Assembly (NCBI GenBank): GCA_937127435.1
Contig: CAKZLZ010000034.1
Location: 1-64,000 of the forward strand
Direction of reading: 5' to 3'
From: an uncultured Verrucomicrobiota bacterium
Lineage (GTDB): Bacteria > Verrucomicrobiota > Kiritimatiellia > SS1-B-03-39 > UBA6053
DNA: 64,000 nt
Shown here piece after piece: positions 18,493 to 27,489 of the stretch. A program made the translations under genes and the position numbers. The notes beneath the pieces were generated by a model. That model saw nothing but the letters and a program-made list of their open reading frames with translations. It searched no databases and was not told where the DNA came from. Position 1 is the stretch's first letter. Each line of letters starts with the position of its first letter.

Positions 18493-19185
18493 ATGATTAT
18501 TAATCACGAGTACAAATTCATCTTTATCAAAACCCGAAAAACTGCAGGCACCAGCCTGGAAATTGCGCTTTCAAAATTCTGCGGGGAACAGGATGTCATC
18601 ACCCCAGTGAAAAAAAAGGATGAAGAGTTAAGGCAAAACGCCGGATTCCGCGGCCCCCAAAATGAGAAGATTCCTTGGAAATTCTACATCCCCTCCGACT
18701 ACATCACGAGCCTGTTGGAAAAGAAACCCCGCCGGTTTTATAACCATGCAGGAATCCATCTGATAAAAAAAAGCATTCCCCGGAATATTTGGGATCGTTA
18801 TTACAAATTCACCATCGAACGGGATCCCTTCGACAAAGCGGTAAGCCGCTATTTCTGGAGCACCCGCAATGAGAGGCCGGATGGTTTGACGGAATATTTA
18901 GATTCCGCTCCCGCAGAACTTCTCTCAAATTGGGAACTCTACACCGACAACGATCAAATTGCTGTTGACCATGTGATTCGCTATGAAAACCTGCAAGAGG
19001 AACTTGGCCAACTATGCCAGAAACTGGCACTGCCCGAAACCCTCGAATTACCCCATGCAAAAGGCTCTTTCCGCAAAAACAGGGAGCATTACAGCAGAAT
19101 TATCCCGCCTGAAGCCCGGAAACGTATAGAAGTTGTATGCGCCAGGGAAATTGCTGCCTTTGGATACAAATGGGTAGACGCCTAA
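18493..19185 (+). CDS. sulfotransferase family protein
   Basis: The track start (18376) gives 39 residues unlike the family. The ATG at 18493 (MIINHEYKFIFIKTRKTAGTSLE, 230 aa) puts the 5'-phosphosulfate loop FIKTRKTAGTS at the expected N-terminal place. The 3'-phosphate region IERDPFDKAVSRYFW follows near the middle. This is the Sulfotransfer_2-like group, whose known members sulfate carbohydrates. It is transcribed away from the regulator and is about 200 bases upstream of the acyltransferase gene. Probable role: sulfation of the locus's glycan. Confidence 0.75.
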   Translation: MIINHEYKFIFIKTRKTAGTSLEIALSKFCGEQDVITPVKKKDEELRQNAGFRGPQNEKIPWKFYIPSDYITSLLEKKPRRFYNHAGIHLIKKSIPRNIWDRYYKFTIERDPFDKAVSRYFWSTRNERPDGLTEYLDSAPAELLSNWELYTDNDQIAVDHVIRYENLQEELGQLCQKLALPETLELPHAKGSFRKNREHYSRIIPPEARKRIEVVCAREIAAFGYKWVDA

Positions 19186-19390
19186 GGCTTAAAACAAACG
19201 AAGTACATTCAGGTGTCATCCCGGATGAGGATGGAGCCCGGCATGAAAGCCTAGCCCTCAGGAAGCATGTGATATCCCCCATGAAAGCGTTGAATACGGC
19301 CCCGTATATTCCTGAATTTTTCCCACTTGAATTTACCGCTCTCATCGATACCACAGGCTTGGAACCAAATAAACACTGCCAAGATTTTTC

Positions 19391-20839
19391 GTGATCTTTA
19401 ACTCCATCGATTTTGCGATCTTTTTCCCTTTCGTATTTTTTACGTATTGGTTTTTGTTAAATCATAATCTTAAACTGCAAAATGCATTCATCGTCGTGGC
19501 AAGCTATATCTTTTATGGCATGTGGGATTGGCGGTTTTTATTTCTGATTCTCCTGAGCACAATTGTTGATTTTACAGTTGGAATTGGATTATCCACCTCA
19601 TTCAAACAACAGAAACGCAAAATATGGCTCTGGATAAGTATCTTCGTCAATCTGGGACTTCTCGGCTTCTTTAAATATGCAAATTTCTTTATCGAAAGCT
19701 TCACCCAAACTTTTTCTCTATTCGGCGTAAAGCTGGCCGGATCCTCCCTGAATATTATTCTCCCCGTGGGTATCAGCTTTTACACCTTTCAAACCCTGAG
19801 CTATTCCATCGAAGTCTATAAGAAGAAAATAGAACCAACCCGTGATTTCATCGCATTCGCTTCATTTGTGAGTTTTTTCCCCCAACTCGTCGCCGGCCCT
19901 ATCGAACGCGCGACCCACCTCTTGCCTCAATTTTATCGCAAACGTACTTTTGATTACAATCAGGCTGTCAATGGTCTCCGTCAAATCCTCTGGGGCCTTT
20001 TCAAAAAAATGGTGATTGCGGACAACTGTGCCACCATTGCCAATCAAATCTTTAACCACTCGGATGGGTATAATGGCAGTACCCTCCTGCTTGGGGTCTT
20101 TTTCTTCTCTTTTCAAATCTACGGAGATTTTTCAGGCTATTCAGATATCGCGATTGGATGCTCAAGATTATTAGGTTTTGACCTTATGCAGAATTTTGCT
20201 ACGCCCTATTTCTCCAGGGATATTGCCGAATTTTGGCGCCGCTGGCACATATCACTCTCTACTTGGTTTCGTGACTACCTCTACATTCCTCTGGGTGGAA
20301 GCCGGGGAGGAACATGGAATACGATCCGTAATATTTTTATCATATTTTTTGTCAGCGGTTTCTGGCACGGCGCCAACTGGACCTTCATCGTATGGGGCCT
20401 GATACATGCCTTATTTTTCCTTCCTTTGCTCCTGGTTAAGAAAAACCGCACTCATTTGGATGTGGTAGCCAAAGGACGGCTTCTCCCCACGATGAATGAA
20501 TGCTTTGGAATGCTGAGTACTTATGCTCTCAGCCTCTTTGCCTGGATATTTTTCAGAGCGGAGAATCTCTCCCATGCGGGGAATATCATCACTGAAATTT
20601 TTTCTCCATCTCTGTTTTCATTCCCTCAGCTCCCCAACCTCATCCATGTCATCGCCACTGTAGCGACCCTTTTATTTTTCGTGAGCCTCGAGTGGTTGGG
20701 AAGAGAACAACGATTCGCATTGGAACGACTCGGATTTTCTTGGCCCACCTGGTTCCGTCTTTCTTTTTATGCATCTTTATGCATCACCATATTCCTGCTC
20801 GCCGGTCAGCAGCAAGCATTCATCTATTTCCAATTCTAA
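19391..20839 (+). CDS. MBOAT-family O-acyltransferase (AlgI/DltB-like)
   Basis: A 482-residue multi-pass membrane protein starting with GTG at 19391. N-terminal MIFNSIDFAIFFPFVFFTYW is the usual beginning of AlgI-type proteins. The core has PVGISFYTFQTLSYSIEVYKKKIEP, LVAGPIERATHLLPQF, and EFWRRWHISLSTWFRDYLYIPLGGS. The catalytic His lies in FFVSGFWHGANWTFIVWG. The family moves an acyl group, usually acetyl, across the membrane to a polysaccharide. The following gene encodes an SGNH-like exported protein, the usual partner. Together they should O-acylate the surface glycan. Confidence 0.9.
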   Translation: MIFNSIDFAIFFPFVFFTYWFLLNHNLKLQNAFIVVASYIFYGMWDWRFLFLILLSTIVDFTVGIGLSTSFKQQKRKIWLWISIFVNLGLLGFFKYANFFIESFTQTFSLFGVKLAGSSLNIILPVGISFYTFQTLSYSIEVYKKKIEPTRDFIAFASFVSFFPQLVAGPIERATHLLPQFYRKRTFDYNQAVNGLRQILWGLFKKMVIADNCATIANQIFNHSDGYNGSTLLLGVFFFSFQIYGDFSGYSDIAIGCSRLLGFDLMQNFATPYFSRDIAEFWRRWHISLSTWFRDYLYIPLGGSRGGTWNTIRNIFIIFFVSGFWHGANWTFIVWGLIHALFFLPLLLVKKNRTHLDVVAKGRLLPTMNECFGMLSTYALSLFAWIFFRAENLSHAGNIITEIFSPSLFSFPQLPNLIHVIATVATLLFFVSLEWLGREQRFALERLGFSWPTWFRLSFYASLCITIFLLAGQQQAFIYFQF

Positions 20840-20846
20840 ACCCGCT

Positions 20847-21800
20847 ATGAAACGGTTTCTTAAAAAATCCTTGTTGTTTCTGATTTGTACTTTGAGTTTT
20901 TACAGCCTGGTGGTTGCGGTAACCTTAACCTGTATGCGGCAACAGGCGACCGCCAAACTCTCTCATACCCCCGCAAATATCATTCTCGGCCATTCACACC
21001 CTGAATGTGCATTTAATGATGCCCTCATCGAGAACTTCCAAAACCTTTCCGCTTCAGGAGAAGCGGCTTTTTATACGTATCAAAAACTGAAACTTATACT
21101 GAAAGAGAATCCGGGTATCGAAAATGTGTTTATTGAGTTTTCGAATAATATGATCACGGATTCCAAAGATTTATGGATTTGGGGAGATGAAAAGATGAAT
21201 GCATTTTTCCCTCAATACTCTCCCTTTATGGATACGGAAGATCTCTGGATATTACTCAAAAATAATCCTGAATCATTCCTGTTCAACCTCTCCATCGCTA
21301 CCCGAATCCACCTCCAGGATTTACTTCTCGGACGAACAGATTACGCTCATAAGTTAGGCGGCTATCTCCCGCTGAAAAAAAAGTTGGATCTGAAATCGCC
21401 TGTCGCACCAGAACCCAATTCTCACACCACGCAAAAAAAACAAAAGGTCGCCTTGTCCCCCACCCATTTATATTACACGAAACGTTTGGTCGAATACTGC
21501 CAGGCCCACAACATCAACACTTACTTGATTCGATCCCCACAACACCAAAATTTTGCAGGCAGAGAAAATGAAAAGGTTTTCCAGCAACAAAAAGAACGCT
21601 TATTCCCTGATGTTGAATTTCTGGATTTTTGTAACTTTCCCTTGGACAATTCAGAATTCGCAGACAGGGGGCACCTGAATGCCAAAGGGGCTGAAGTATT
21701 TTCGCTATGGTTCCAAAAGCTGATAGAGAATGGTTTATTTAATGAACAAGATAAATCCACCTACATTCAAAAAAATATCCAAGAAATGATCAGCAACTAA
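20847..21800 (+). CDS. membrane-anchored SGNH-like partner of the MBOAT acyltransferase
   Basis: The track frame overlaps the MBOAT gene. The ATG at 20847 (MKRFLKKSLLFLICTLSFY, 317 aa) is chosen because it begins a basic, hydrophobic signal anchor seven bases after the previous stop. The exported part has ANIILGHSHPECAFND, where GHSH stands in place of the GDSx nucleophile motif, and a late FADRGHLNAKGAEVFSLWF with the Asp/His pair (DRGHLN). This is the layout of DltD/AlgX-type proteins that complete periplasmic acyl transfer. The overall family is not certain, but pairing with MBOAT is strong context. Confidence 0.65.
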   Translation: MKRFLKKSLLFLICTLSFYSLVVAVTLTCMRQQATAKLSHTPANIILGHSHPECAFNDALIENFQNLSASGEAAFYTYQKLKLILKENPGIENVFIEFSNNMITDSKDLWIWGDEKMNAFFPQYSPFMDTEDLWILLKNNPESFLFNLSIATRIHLQDLLLGRTDYAHKLGGYLPLKKKLDLKSPVAPEPNSHTTQKKQKVALSPTHLYYTKRLVEYCQAHNINTYLIRSPQHQNFAGRENEKVFQQQKERLFPDVEFLDFCNFPLDNSEFADRGHLNAKGAEVFSLWFQKLIENGLFNEQDKSTYIQKNIQEMISN

Positions 21801-21830
21801 CCTGCTCAGGTTGCATTTCGAAAGTTAAGC

Positions 21831-22931
21831 TCACTCGGCTGCAACCGTTAAACAACTCAAACTTCTCTCTGCGGCCTCCCGCCATGAAAACCGGGCCAGC
21901 CAGGCCTCACGTTCATGGTCCATCCCCATCCCGTGATTACGCAAACAATCCGATATCCCTTCTGCCCAAGATGCATCATCGTCGGATTCCACATAATGCA
22001 CAAATGACCCTCCCACCTCCGGAATCGATCCGCATCCTGTCGTCACCACGGGTGTTTGTGCCTGCATTGCCTCCAACACCGGCAATCCAAATCCTTCATA
22101 TAAACTCGGAAAAACAAATACGTCCGCCTGCTGGTAGAGCCGAACCAGCTCGTCTCGCTCAATCCCCGACAGTCGGGTCACCCGCTCCATATCTTTGACT
22201 TCCTGCAACGCTTCCAACACCGCCGCTTCCCCTAAGCGAGGTCGACCTACCCATACCAGTTGATGAGGAATTTCATCCTCCAAACGCGCAAATGCACGGA
22301 TATACTGATCCACATTTTTATGGGGATAACTATTTGCGACGCACAACAAGTATGGCTTCTTCACCGATACCTCTCCTGCCACTTTTTGTGCAAATATAGA
22401 ATCAGCAGCCAGCGGGGTCACCCTGATTTTTTCTGCGGACGCTCTCGTAAAATGGGTGATTTCAGATTTTGAAAATTCAGAGATCGTTAATATTTTTTTC
22501 GCGCGCAGACTCCCCGTCTGCACCAAGACACCGGTCGTCCACCGCCCCAGCCAACTTAAATCCTGGGGAAACCGTTTGTACTGCATGTCTAAGATACTGA
22601 CCACTTGTGGACACCCACAAAATAACGGAGCGGTATACCCCGGCGACCAAAGAACCGCCACTCCCGATTTTTTTACTTTATACGGAAGCTCTGTCTGCTC
22701 ACGTAAAATCCGAACGACCCTGTTAGAGGCTTTGAAGGAACACAACACGCACTGCCAGCCCTCACCGGAAAATTCTGCGTCTAAACGCGCATGATTTTCT
22801 ACATTCGTAAACAAAATCACTTCATGTGGAATTTTCTGATTTTTCCACTCCCGCAGAATTTCCATCAAATACGTTTCGCTTCCCCCCACTTCCCCCGGGA
22901 TTAAAAATAAAGTATTGATTCCAATTTTCAT
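21831..22931 (-). CDS. GT4-type glycosyltransferase
   Basis: The start is set at 22931 (MKIGINTLFLIPGEVGGSETY, 366 aa), which overlaps the previous stop as ATGA. The 21 extra residues in the track are not typical. The protein has the N-terminal GGSETYL loop, TISEFSKSEI, VTPLAADSIF, and SLYEGFGLPVLEAMQAQTPVVTTGCGSIPEV, the classic mannosyltransferase-type donor site. It should add a sugar from a GDP- or UDP-donor to a glycan. It is coupled to the GT2 gene upstream and ends facing the acyltransferase operon. Confidence 0.88.
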   Translation of the reverse strand: MKIGINTLFLIPGEVGGSETYLMEILREWKNQKIPHEVILFTNVENHARLDAEFSGEGWQCVLCSFKASNRVVRILREQTELPYKVKKSGVAVLWSPGYTAPLFCGCPQVVSILDMQYKRFPQDLSWLGRWTTGVLVQTGSLRAKKILTISEFSKSEITHFTRASAEKIRVTPLAADSIFAQKVAGEVSVKKPYLLCVANSYPHKNVDQYIRAFARLEDEIPHQLVWVGRPRLGEAAVLEALQEVKDMERVTRLSGIERDELVRLYQQADVFVFPSLYEGFGLPVLEAMQAQTPVVTTGCGSIPEVGGSFVHYVESDDDASWAEGISDCLRNHGMGMDHEREAWLARFSWREAAERSLSCLTVAAE

Positions 22932-23719
22932 GCCTGCTTCCTCCGCCGCTCCATCATCGAATACGCCCCGATAATCCCCCATTTCACGCCCCAATGAATC
23001 AGTGTCTGCAGCGAGACTGTGCCCGCATCCGCTTTGGCCGCCTGAAACTCTTCATCGAACTGCTGCCGGAAATGCTGACCACTGATCGATCCTTCATGCC
23101 AACAAAATTCAGAAACCGCCGGCGCGGGAATCCGCACCGCTTTTCCCTGCCGCCACAACCGCAGGAAAAATTCATAATCCCAGGCCGCCTTCAAATCAAA
23201 ACACAGCGGCCCCGCCGCTTCCACCGCGCTCCGTCGAAAGAAACAGGCGGGTTGCGAGATATAATTGATGCACTGAAAAGTAAAACGGCTGGAGACCGGA
23301 TAGAAGGCTTCTTTAAAACGGGTAATCCCCTGCCGGATCTCCTGACCTTCCAAATCCACAATCGGACAATGGCCAAAAGCAAAGGAGGCCTCTGGATTCT
23401 TTTCCATCACCTCCACCACCCTTTTTAAGGCACCGGGCCGGTAGCGGTCATCCGCATTGATCCACGCCACCACCTCTCCCGTGGCTTTTTGAAATCCTTT
23501 ATTGATCGCATCTCCCGGTCCCTGATCCGGCTCGGAAACCACCACATCAATTTCATCCCCGAATTGGCGGAGCAACTCCACACTCCCGTCTTTGCTCCCC
23601 CCGTCCATCACGATATACTCCAAATCCACCCCCTCCGCCCGTTGCGAAATAACCGAACGCACACAAGCTTCCAAAAAGCCTGCGGATTCAAAGGTGGGTG
23701 TGATCACGGATATTTTCAT
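22928..23719 (-). CDS. GT2-family glycosyltransferase
   Basis: A 263-residue GT-A fold glycosyltransferase. N-terminal ISVITPTFESAGFLEACVRSVISQ, VMDGGSKDGSVELL and the metal-binding AWINADDRYRPGAL are all family-2 hallmarks. WDYEFFLRLWRQGKA follows with the usual acidic catalytic region. It is probably cytoplasmic and acts on a lipid-linked acceptor. Both ends overlap neighbours by four bases (ATGA), so it is translated together with the GT4 gene and the TraB-family gene. Confidence 0.88.
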   Translation of the reverse strand: MKISVITPTFESAGFLEACVRSVISQRAEGVDLEYIVMDGGSKDGSVELLRQFGDEIDVVVSEPDQGPGDAINKGFQKATGEVVAWINADDRYRPGALKRVVEVMEKNPEASFAFGHCPIVDLEGQEIRQGITRFKEAFYPVSSRFTFQCINYISQPACFFRRSAVEAAGPLCFDLKAAWDYEFFLRLWRQGKAVRIPAPAVSEFCWHEGSISGQHFRQQFDEEFQAAKADAGTVSLQTLIHWGVKWGIIGAYSMMERRRKQA

Positions 23720-24693
23720 TCAGCCGCTTCCGGCTCAGGGTCTTTGGCGGGAATCGAAATCATCTTCAAGGCTCTCACTTGCTGGTTCACAAACCATGAA
23801 ATGGTTTTTTTCTCCAGCAGATTCAATCCGCTGGTCTGCAGATTCCCGCAAAACGCCGTTTCCCAAAGGGTCTCAATCCATTGCCCTTCCAGCTCTGTCC
23901 CGATGCGCTGTTCAAAATCATGCATGTGCGCCGCCCCGTAAAATACCGCAACCGTGCCACCCGCCGGAAGTTTCTCCAGTTGATTATGAATATCGGACAT
24001 GACCTTTTCATTCCGCTTTTCAATCAGCACCTGCATCAAGGTGCGTAAATGTTCCGGAAGTCCGGGATACTCGGAAACATTTCCGGTGACCGACCCCAAC
24101 ATTTTCACCATGCCCCAGCGCATGGCCCGGCTCCAGCCCGGACGCATTTCCAAAAACTCCAAAGCCGCCGCCGCGGCCTGGCCACTGACCGAGGCCTGCT
24201 CCATTCCTGCCAGCAGATCTTCCATCTGCGCTTGCGCCGCCGGACTCGATTCCGGCATCTCTTTTCCGTCAAACAACGCCAACAACTGGGTGCTAGTCAA
24301 ATCGCTATTGATAAAATGCTCCTGCTCGTAATCAATATGATGCAATTGAAATACCAAACCCAATGCCCGGGCCAGATTCACCTGTAAACCGGAACGCTCG
24401 GGACTTTGCTCTGCAGTTGCCTGTCGAAAAGAAGCACGGTCCCCGTCCACCCCTTCAAATAAAACCACATCCGCCCGGTTGAGAATGACCTGCAAGCCTT
24501 CGTAGTATTTTTGCGTGCCCACATGGGATACCCCCACCAGCTGAACCTTTTTTTCGTCCGCCACCCCATAGGTTTTGATTGCCACCTGCAAACAATCCGT
24601 TCCGTTCTGCACGCGTTCCACCCGGATAAACTCCCCTTCGGCAAACAAAGGGAAACAGGTCAGAACACCCAGAATCAGTAGCAGGATCCGCAT
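23716..24693 (-). CDS. TraB/PrgY-family exported protein
   Basis: A 325-residue protein with a signal peptide ([20 protein letters not shown]). Two GxxH motifs define the TraB family: LVGVSHVGT (His57) and FYGAAHMHDFE near residue 262. An ERSGLQV/EQEHF helical middle lies between them. Relatives (TraB, PrgY, Tiki) are proposed metalloproteases or pheromone-inactivating proteins. The exported location suggests action in the periplasm or on a membrane. Its start overlaps the menB stop by one base (TAATG), although no functional link to menaquinone is known. Confidence 0.72.
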   Translation of the reverse strand: MRILLLILGVLTCFPLFAEGEFIRVERVQNGTDCLQVAIKTYGVADEKKVQLVGVSHVGTQKYYEGLQVILNRADVVLFEGVDGDRASFRQATAEQSPERSGLQVNLARALGLVFQLHHIDYEQEHFINSDLTSTQLLALFDGKEMPESSPAAQAQMEDLLAGMEQASVSGQAAAAALEFLEMRPGWSRAMRWGMVKMLGSVTGNVSEYPGLPEHLRTLMQVLIEKRNEKVMSDIHNQLEKLPAGGTVAVFYGAAHMHDFEQRIGTELEGQWIETLWETAFCGNLQTSGLNLLEKKTISWFVNQQVRALKMISIPAKDPEPEAAE

Positions 24694-25517
24694 TAGGGCA
24701 GCTTGGGAAACTTGTTAAAGTCCGGGCGGCGTTTTTCGTTAAACGCATTTCGTCCTTCCTGACCTTCTTCGCTCATGTAGAATAACAGGGTCGCATTACC
24801 GGCCAACTCCTGCAATCCGGCCTGCCCGTCGCAATCCGCATTCAATGCCGATTTTAAGCAACGCAATGCCATGGGACTGTTTTCCAACATTTCCCGACAC
24901 CATTTCACCGTCTCCGCTTCCAATTCTGCCAAAGGGACGACGGTATTCACCAAGCCCATGTCGAGGGCCTGCTGCGCATCATATTGACGGCAAAGAAACC
25001 AAATTTCGCGCGCCTTTTTCTGTCCCACAATCCGCGCCATATAACTCGCGCCGTAGCCACCATCGAAAGAGCCCACCTTCGGACCCGTCTGACCAAAGCG
25101 TGCATTGTCCGCCGCAATCGTAAGGTCACACATCATATGCAAAACGTGTCCGCCCCCAATGGCGTATCCCGCCACCATCGCCACCACCGGCTTGGGGCAA
25201 ACCCGGATATCACGCTGAAAATCCAACACATTCAAACGATGCATGCCGTCGGCATCTTTATAACCGCTGTCCCCGCGGATCTTCTGATCGCCCCCGGAAC
25301 AAAATGCCAGGTCCCCGGCTCCAGTTAAAATAATCACCCCCACCTCCAAATCATCCCGCGCCTCATTCAACGCATGCCGCATTTCATGCACGGTCTGCGG
25401 ACGAAAGGCATTGCGAACCTGAGGACGGTTAATCGTGATTTTCGCCATTCCTTCCGCTTTCACGTACAAAATGTCTTCATAAGTGCCGGCAGATTTCCAA
25501 TCGGGGAGTGTAGTCAT
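24693..25517 (-). CDS. menB: 1,4-dihydroxy-2-naphthoyl-CoA synthase
   Basis: A 274-residue crotonase-fold enzyme that closes the second ring in menaquinone synthesis from o-succinylbenzoyl-CoA. Evidence: [16 protein letters not shown], the oxyanion segment [78 protein letters not shown], and the C-terminal [18 protein letters not shown]. These are MenB-specific rather than general enoyl-CoA hydratase features. Length is normal. The genes menH and menD lie 1.2-3.7 kb upstream on the same strand, separated by the repeat/PEP-CTERM segment. Confidence 0.95.
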   Translation of the reverse strand: MTTLPDWKSAGTYEDILYVKAEGMAKITINRPQVRNAFRPQTVHEMRHALNEARDDLEVGVIILTGAGDLAFCSGGDQKIRGDSGYKDADGMHRLNVLDFQRDIRVCPKPVVAMVAGYAIGGGHVLHMMCDLTIAADNARFGQTGPKVGSFDGGYGASYMARIVGQKKAREIWFLCRQYDAQQALDMGLVNTVVPLAELEAETVKWCREMLENSPMALRCLKSALNADCDGQAGLQELAGNATLLFYMSEEGQEGRNAFNEKRRPDFNKFPKLP

Positions 25518-25636
25518 AAAAATATTCCTATAAATTTAAAAGGGCCCTCACCATAAACCACAACCCTCCACGGGGCAAGCGAAACCGGAAGGCCCGCATC
25601 CACCTGGCCGTTGCGAGCGACAGCTCGGGCAGGCGC

Positions 25637-25768
25637 GGTCCAGCAACCGAAGCCTCATCGCGACGGCGGGACGCCGTCGGCCCGGCCGGAGGGCCCGCGT
25701 CCCCGCGGTCCAGCAACCCATGCCTGATCGCGACGGCGGGACGCCGTCGATCCGGCCGGAAAGCCCGC
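25637..25768. repeat. GC-rich tandem repeat, 70-bp period, with internal hairpins
   Basis: GGTCCAGCAACC, then GCCT(C/G)ATCGCGACGGCGGGACGCCGTCG, then a CCGGCCGGA block occur twice, 70 bases apart. Each copy carries the perfect hairpin GACGGCG-GGA-CGCCGTC. The block is much more GC-rich than its surroundings. The three ORFs predicted across it are repeat artefacts. It is likely a dispersed intergenic repeat. Confidence 0.75.
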
Positions 25769-25769
25769 T

Positions 25770-25876
25770 CCATTCATCCGCAACCATTCTTTGCGTTCCC
25801 ACAAATCATCACAGGCACGGAAAAGCAGATTCGAAAGTTGGGAGAGCGTAAGTTTTTTCATAAGTGATTTGGTCAT
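25770..25876 (-). pseudogene. possible N-terminal fragment of a type I restriction hsdM gene
   Basis: A short minus-strand frame reads MTKSLMKKLTLSQLSNLLFRACDDL and then runs into the GC-rich repeat. The segment LTLSQLSNLLFRACDDL resembles the start of type I DNA methyltransferase (HsdM) subunits, where the next residues are normally RGxMDASEYK. Here the match stops after about 25 codons. That fits a gene truncated by repeat-associated deletion. The match is short and rests on recall of the family; no other part of a restriction system is present. Confidence 0.35.
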
Positions 25877-25916
25877 GCACCCCGCCCGGGGGTCCGGCAC
25901 CCCGTTCCTGAAAAAA

Positions 25917-26681
25917 TCAGGGGTGTTTTGAGAACCGGCAAACCAAAAGAAGCCCGGCGAATGCTCCCAGGGCAAGGATCCCGGTCGCAGGTTCAGGAAC
26001 CACAAGGATGTCCCCGTTGATGATCAGGCCCTGTGATGAACCCCCAATCCGGTGAATGGCTGAGGTACCGTTCACATCCGATCCTCCGGAATTTCCGAAA
26101 TAGATACGGAATTCCAAACCGTCTCCGTTACTCAAGCTGGTAAAATCTGTTCCCGCGGCGCTGTTTCCCGAGGTCAAATCTACGTTAACCACCGCGGAAC
26201 GTTCCGCCCCTGCTGCATGGGTATAATCTCCGAGCCGTTCTGACAGACCATATCCGGAAAAATCCGTCCCGTCCGCACCCCCATATACACTGATAAAGAA
26301 AGTCGTATCGGTGTCACCCGTCGTTTCATAAAGGAAGCTGATATCGCTCAGGTTCAGCACTTCGTTGGCCTCCAATCCCCCCACAGTTAATCCAAAGATA
26401 TGATAGGCCGGAGTGCCGTTGACCGGCAAACTGCTGGTGGTAGTGCCGGAAGCTCTCAGATAAGCATTATCTTTTCGTGTAGAAAATCCTGTGATCGTAT
26501 TATTGCTGCCATCATCACCCAGAATCGAGGACCGGGTGTTGTACACATCCGCCGTAATGCCGGCAAAGGCAGGATCCACCGTACCGTTTCCATTGGTATT
26601 GAAAACATAGGTCACAATCGGTGCCGCAGAGGCCGTGCGGACCATGACAAACAAAACGAACAACAAGGCATGAAATTTCAT
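25917..26681 (-). CDS. PEP-CTERM sorting-domain protein
   Basis: A 254-residue exported protein. It has a signal peptide (MKFHALLFVLFVMVRTASAAP). The C-terminus has the complete PEP-CTERM tripartite signal: VPEP, a hydrophobic helix (ATGILALGAFAGLLLVC) and a basic end (RFSKHP). An exosortase elsewhere in the genome should cleave and process it, anchoring or releasing it at the surface. The body is beta-rich with many Thr, Ser and Gly residues and no catalytic motif. It sits alone between menH and the repeat block, and no exosortase gene is in the window. Confidence 0.88.
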   Translation of the reverse strand: MKFHALLFVLFVMVRTASAAPIVTYVFNTNGNGTVDPAFAGITADVYNTRSSILGDDGSNNTITGFSTRKDNAYLRASGTTTSSLPVNGTPAYHIFGLTVGGLEANEVLNLSDISFLYETTGDTDTTFFISVYGGADGTDFSGYGLSERLGDYTHAAGAERSAVVNVDLTSGNSAAGTDFTSLSNGDGLEFRIYFGNSGGSDVNGTSAIHRIGGSSQGLIINGDILVVPEPATGILALGAFAGLLLVCRFSKHP

Positions 26682-26745
26682 AAATCAATTTTTTAAAGAT
26701 AATTTAATTTAACACGAAATGACAATCCTGCACAAGAATTTTACG

Positions 26746-27489
26746 TTACAGGCCTGAATCCGAAGCTTTCAAAACCCCACAAACTGTATTTCCCCATGCG
26801 TTTTTCGCCTGCGCATGCACATTGTGGCCGGTATCGAAGATTTCCACTTCATGCGGGGTGTTCTGCTTTACCCAGTCGGCCTGGGCCGCGTACACCGGAT
26901 CTTTCTGTCCGGCCAGCCATAGGAGCCGACAAGAGCTGTTCAGAATCCACAGACGTAAATCCGGCTGATGTGCCACGGAGAAGAGTTCCAGAGCCCCGGC
27001 CAAATCCACCGCGTCCCCTTCCCGATTCGGAAAATCTGTAAATCCTCCCCACATGTCCATTTGATACCAGGTTTCACAGAAGGTCTCTAATCCCCGGGAT
27101 ATAAGTTCTTCGGCCCGTTGATGATCCACTTTTTTGCGTGTTTCCCGGGCGTTGACATTTTCCAAACCCAGAGAAGCCGATTCGATCACCAATTGCGAAA
27201 AAGCATCCGGATACCGATTCGCCGCCATCATTAATATGCGTCCGCCCATCGAATACCCGCCCGCCCAATCACAGTTTTGGGCCAAAGAAGCCACCGCCTC
27301 CAAGCTGGCATCCAAGTCCCAATCCGCCAGAGGCGTTCCCCCGTGTCCGGGTAAATCAGGACAACAAAGCGCATGCGCATTTCCGAGGGCTTTTTGTAAA
27401 TCATCTCCCTCCCTTCCGGACCCCATCCAGCCGTGTAACCAGAGTCCCCGGACACTCCCCTGCCCAAATTCATGGACGTTCAGCTTCAT
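26746..27489 (-). CDS. menH: SHCHC synthase (menaquinone alpha/beta hydrolase)
   Basis: A 247-residue alpha/beta-hydrolase that eliminates pyruvate from the MenD product. LHGWMGSG (18-25) forms the oxyanion region. The nucleophile elbow GGYSMGGR has Ser80, typical for MenH. The catalytic His is in DTGHNVHAQAKN. Its ATG overlaps the menD stop by four bases (ATGA), which supports MenH over other hydrolases. Confidence 0.9.
   Translation of the reverse strand: MKLNVHEFGQGSVRGLWLHGWMGSGREGDDLQKALGNAHALCCPDLPGHGGTPLADWDLDASLEAVASLAQNCDWAGGYSMGGRILMMAANRYPDAFSQLVIESASLGLENVNARETRKKVDHQRAEELISRGLETFCETWYQMDMWGGFTDFPNREGDAVDLAGALELFSVAHQPDLRLWILNSSCRLLWLAGQKDPVYAAQADWVKQNTPHEVEIFDTGHNVHAQAKNAWGNTVCGVLKASDSGL

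Noticed and set aside
25528-26005. three overlapping ORFs between menB and the PEP-CTERM gene
   Set aside because: They run through the GC-rich 70-bp repeat in several frames; only the short hsdM-like start has any family likeness.
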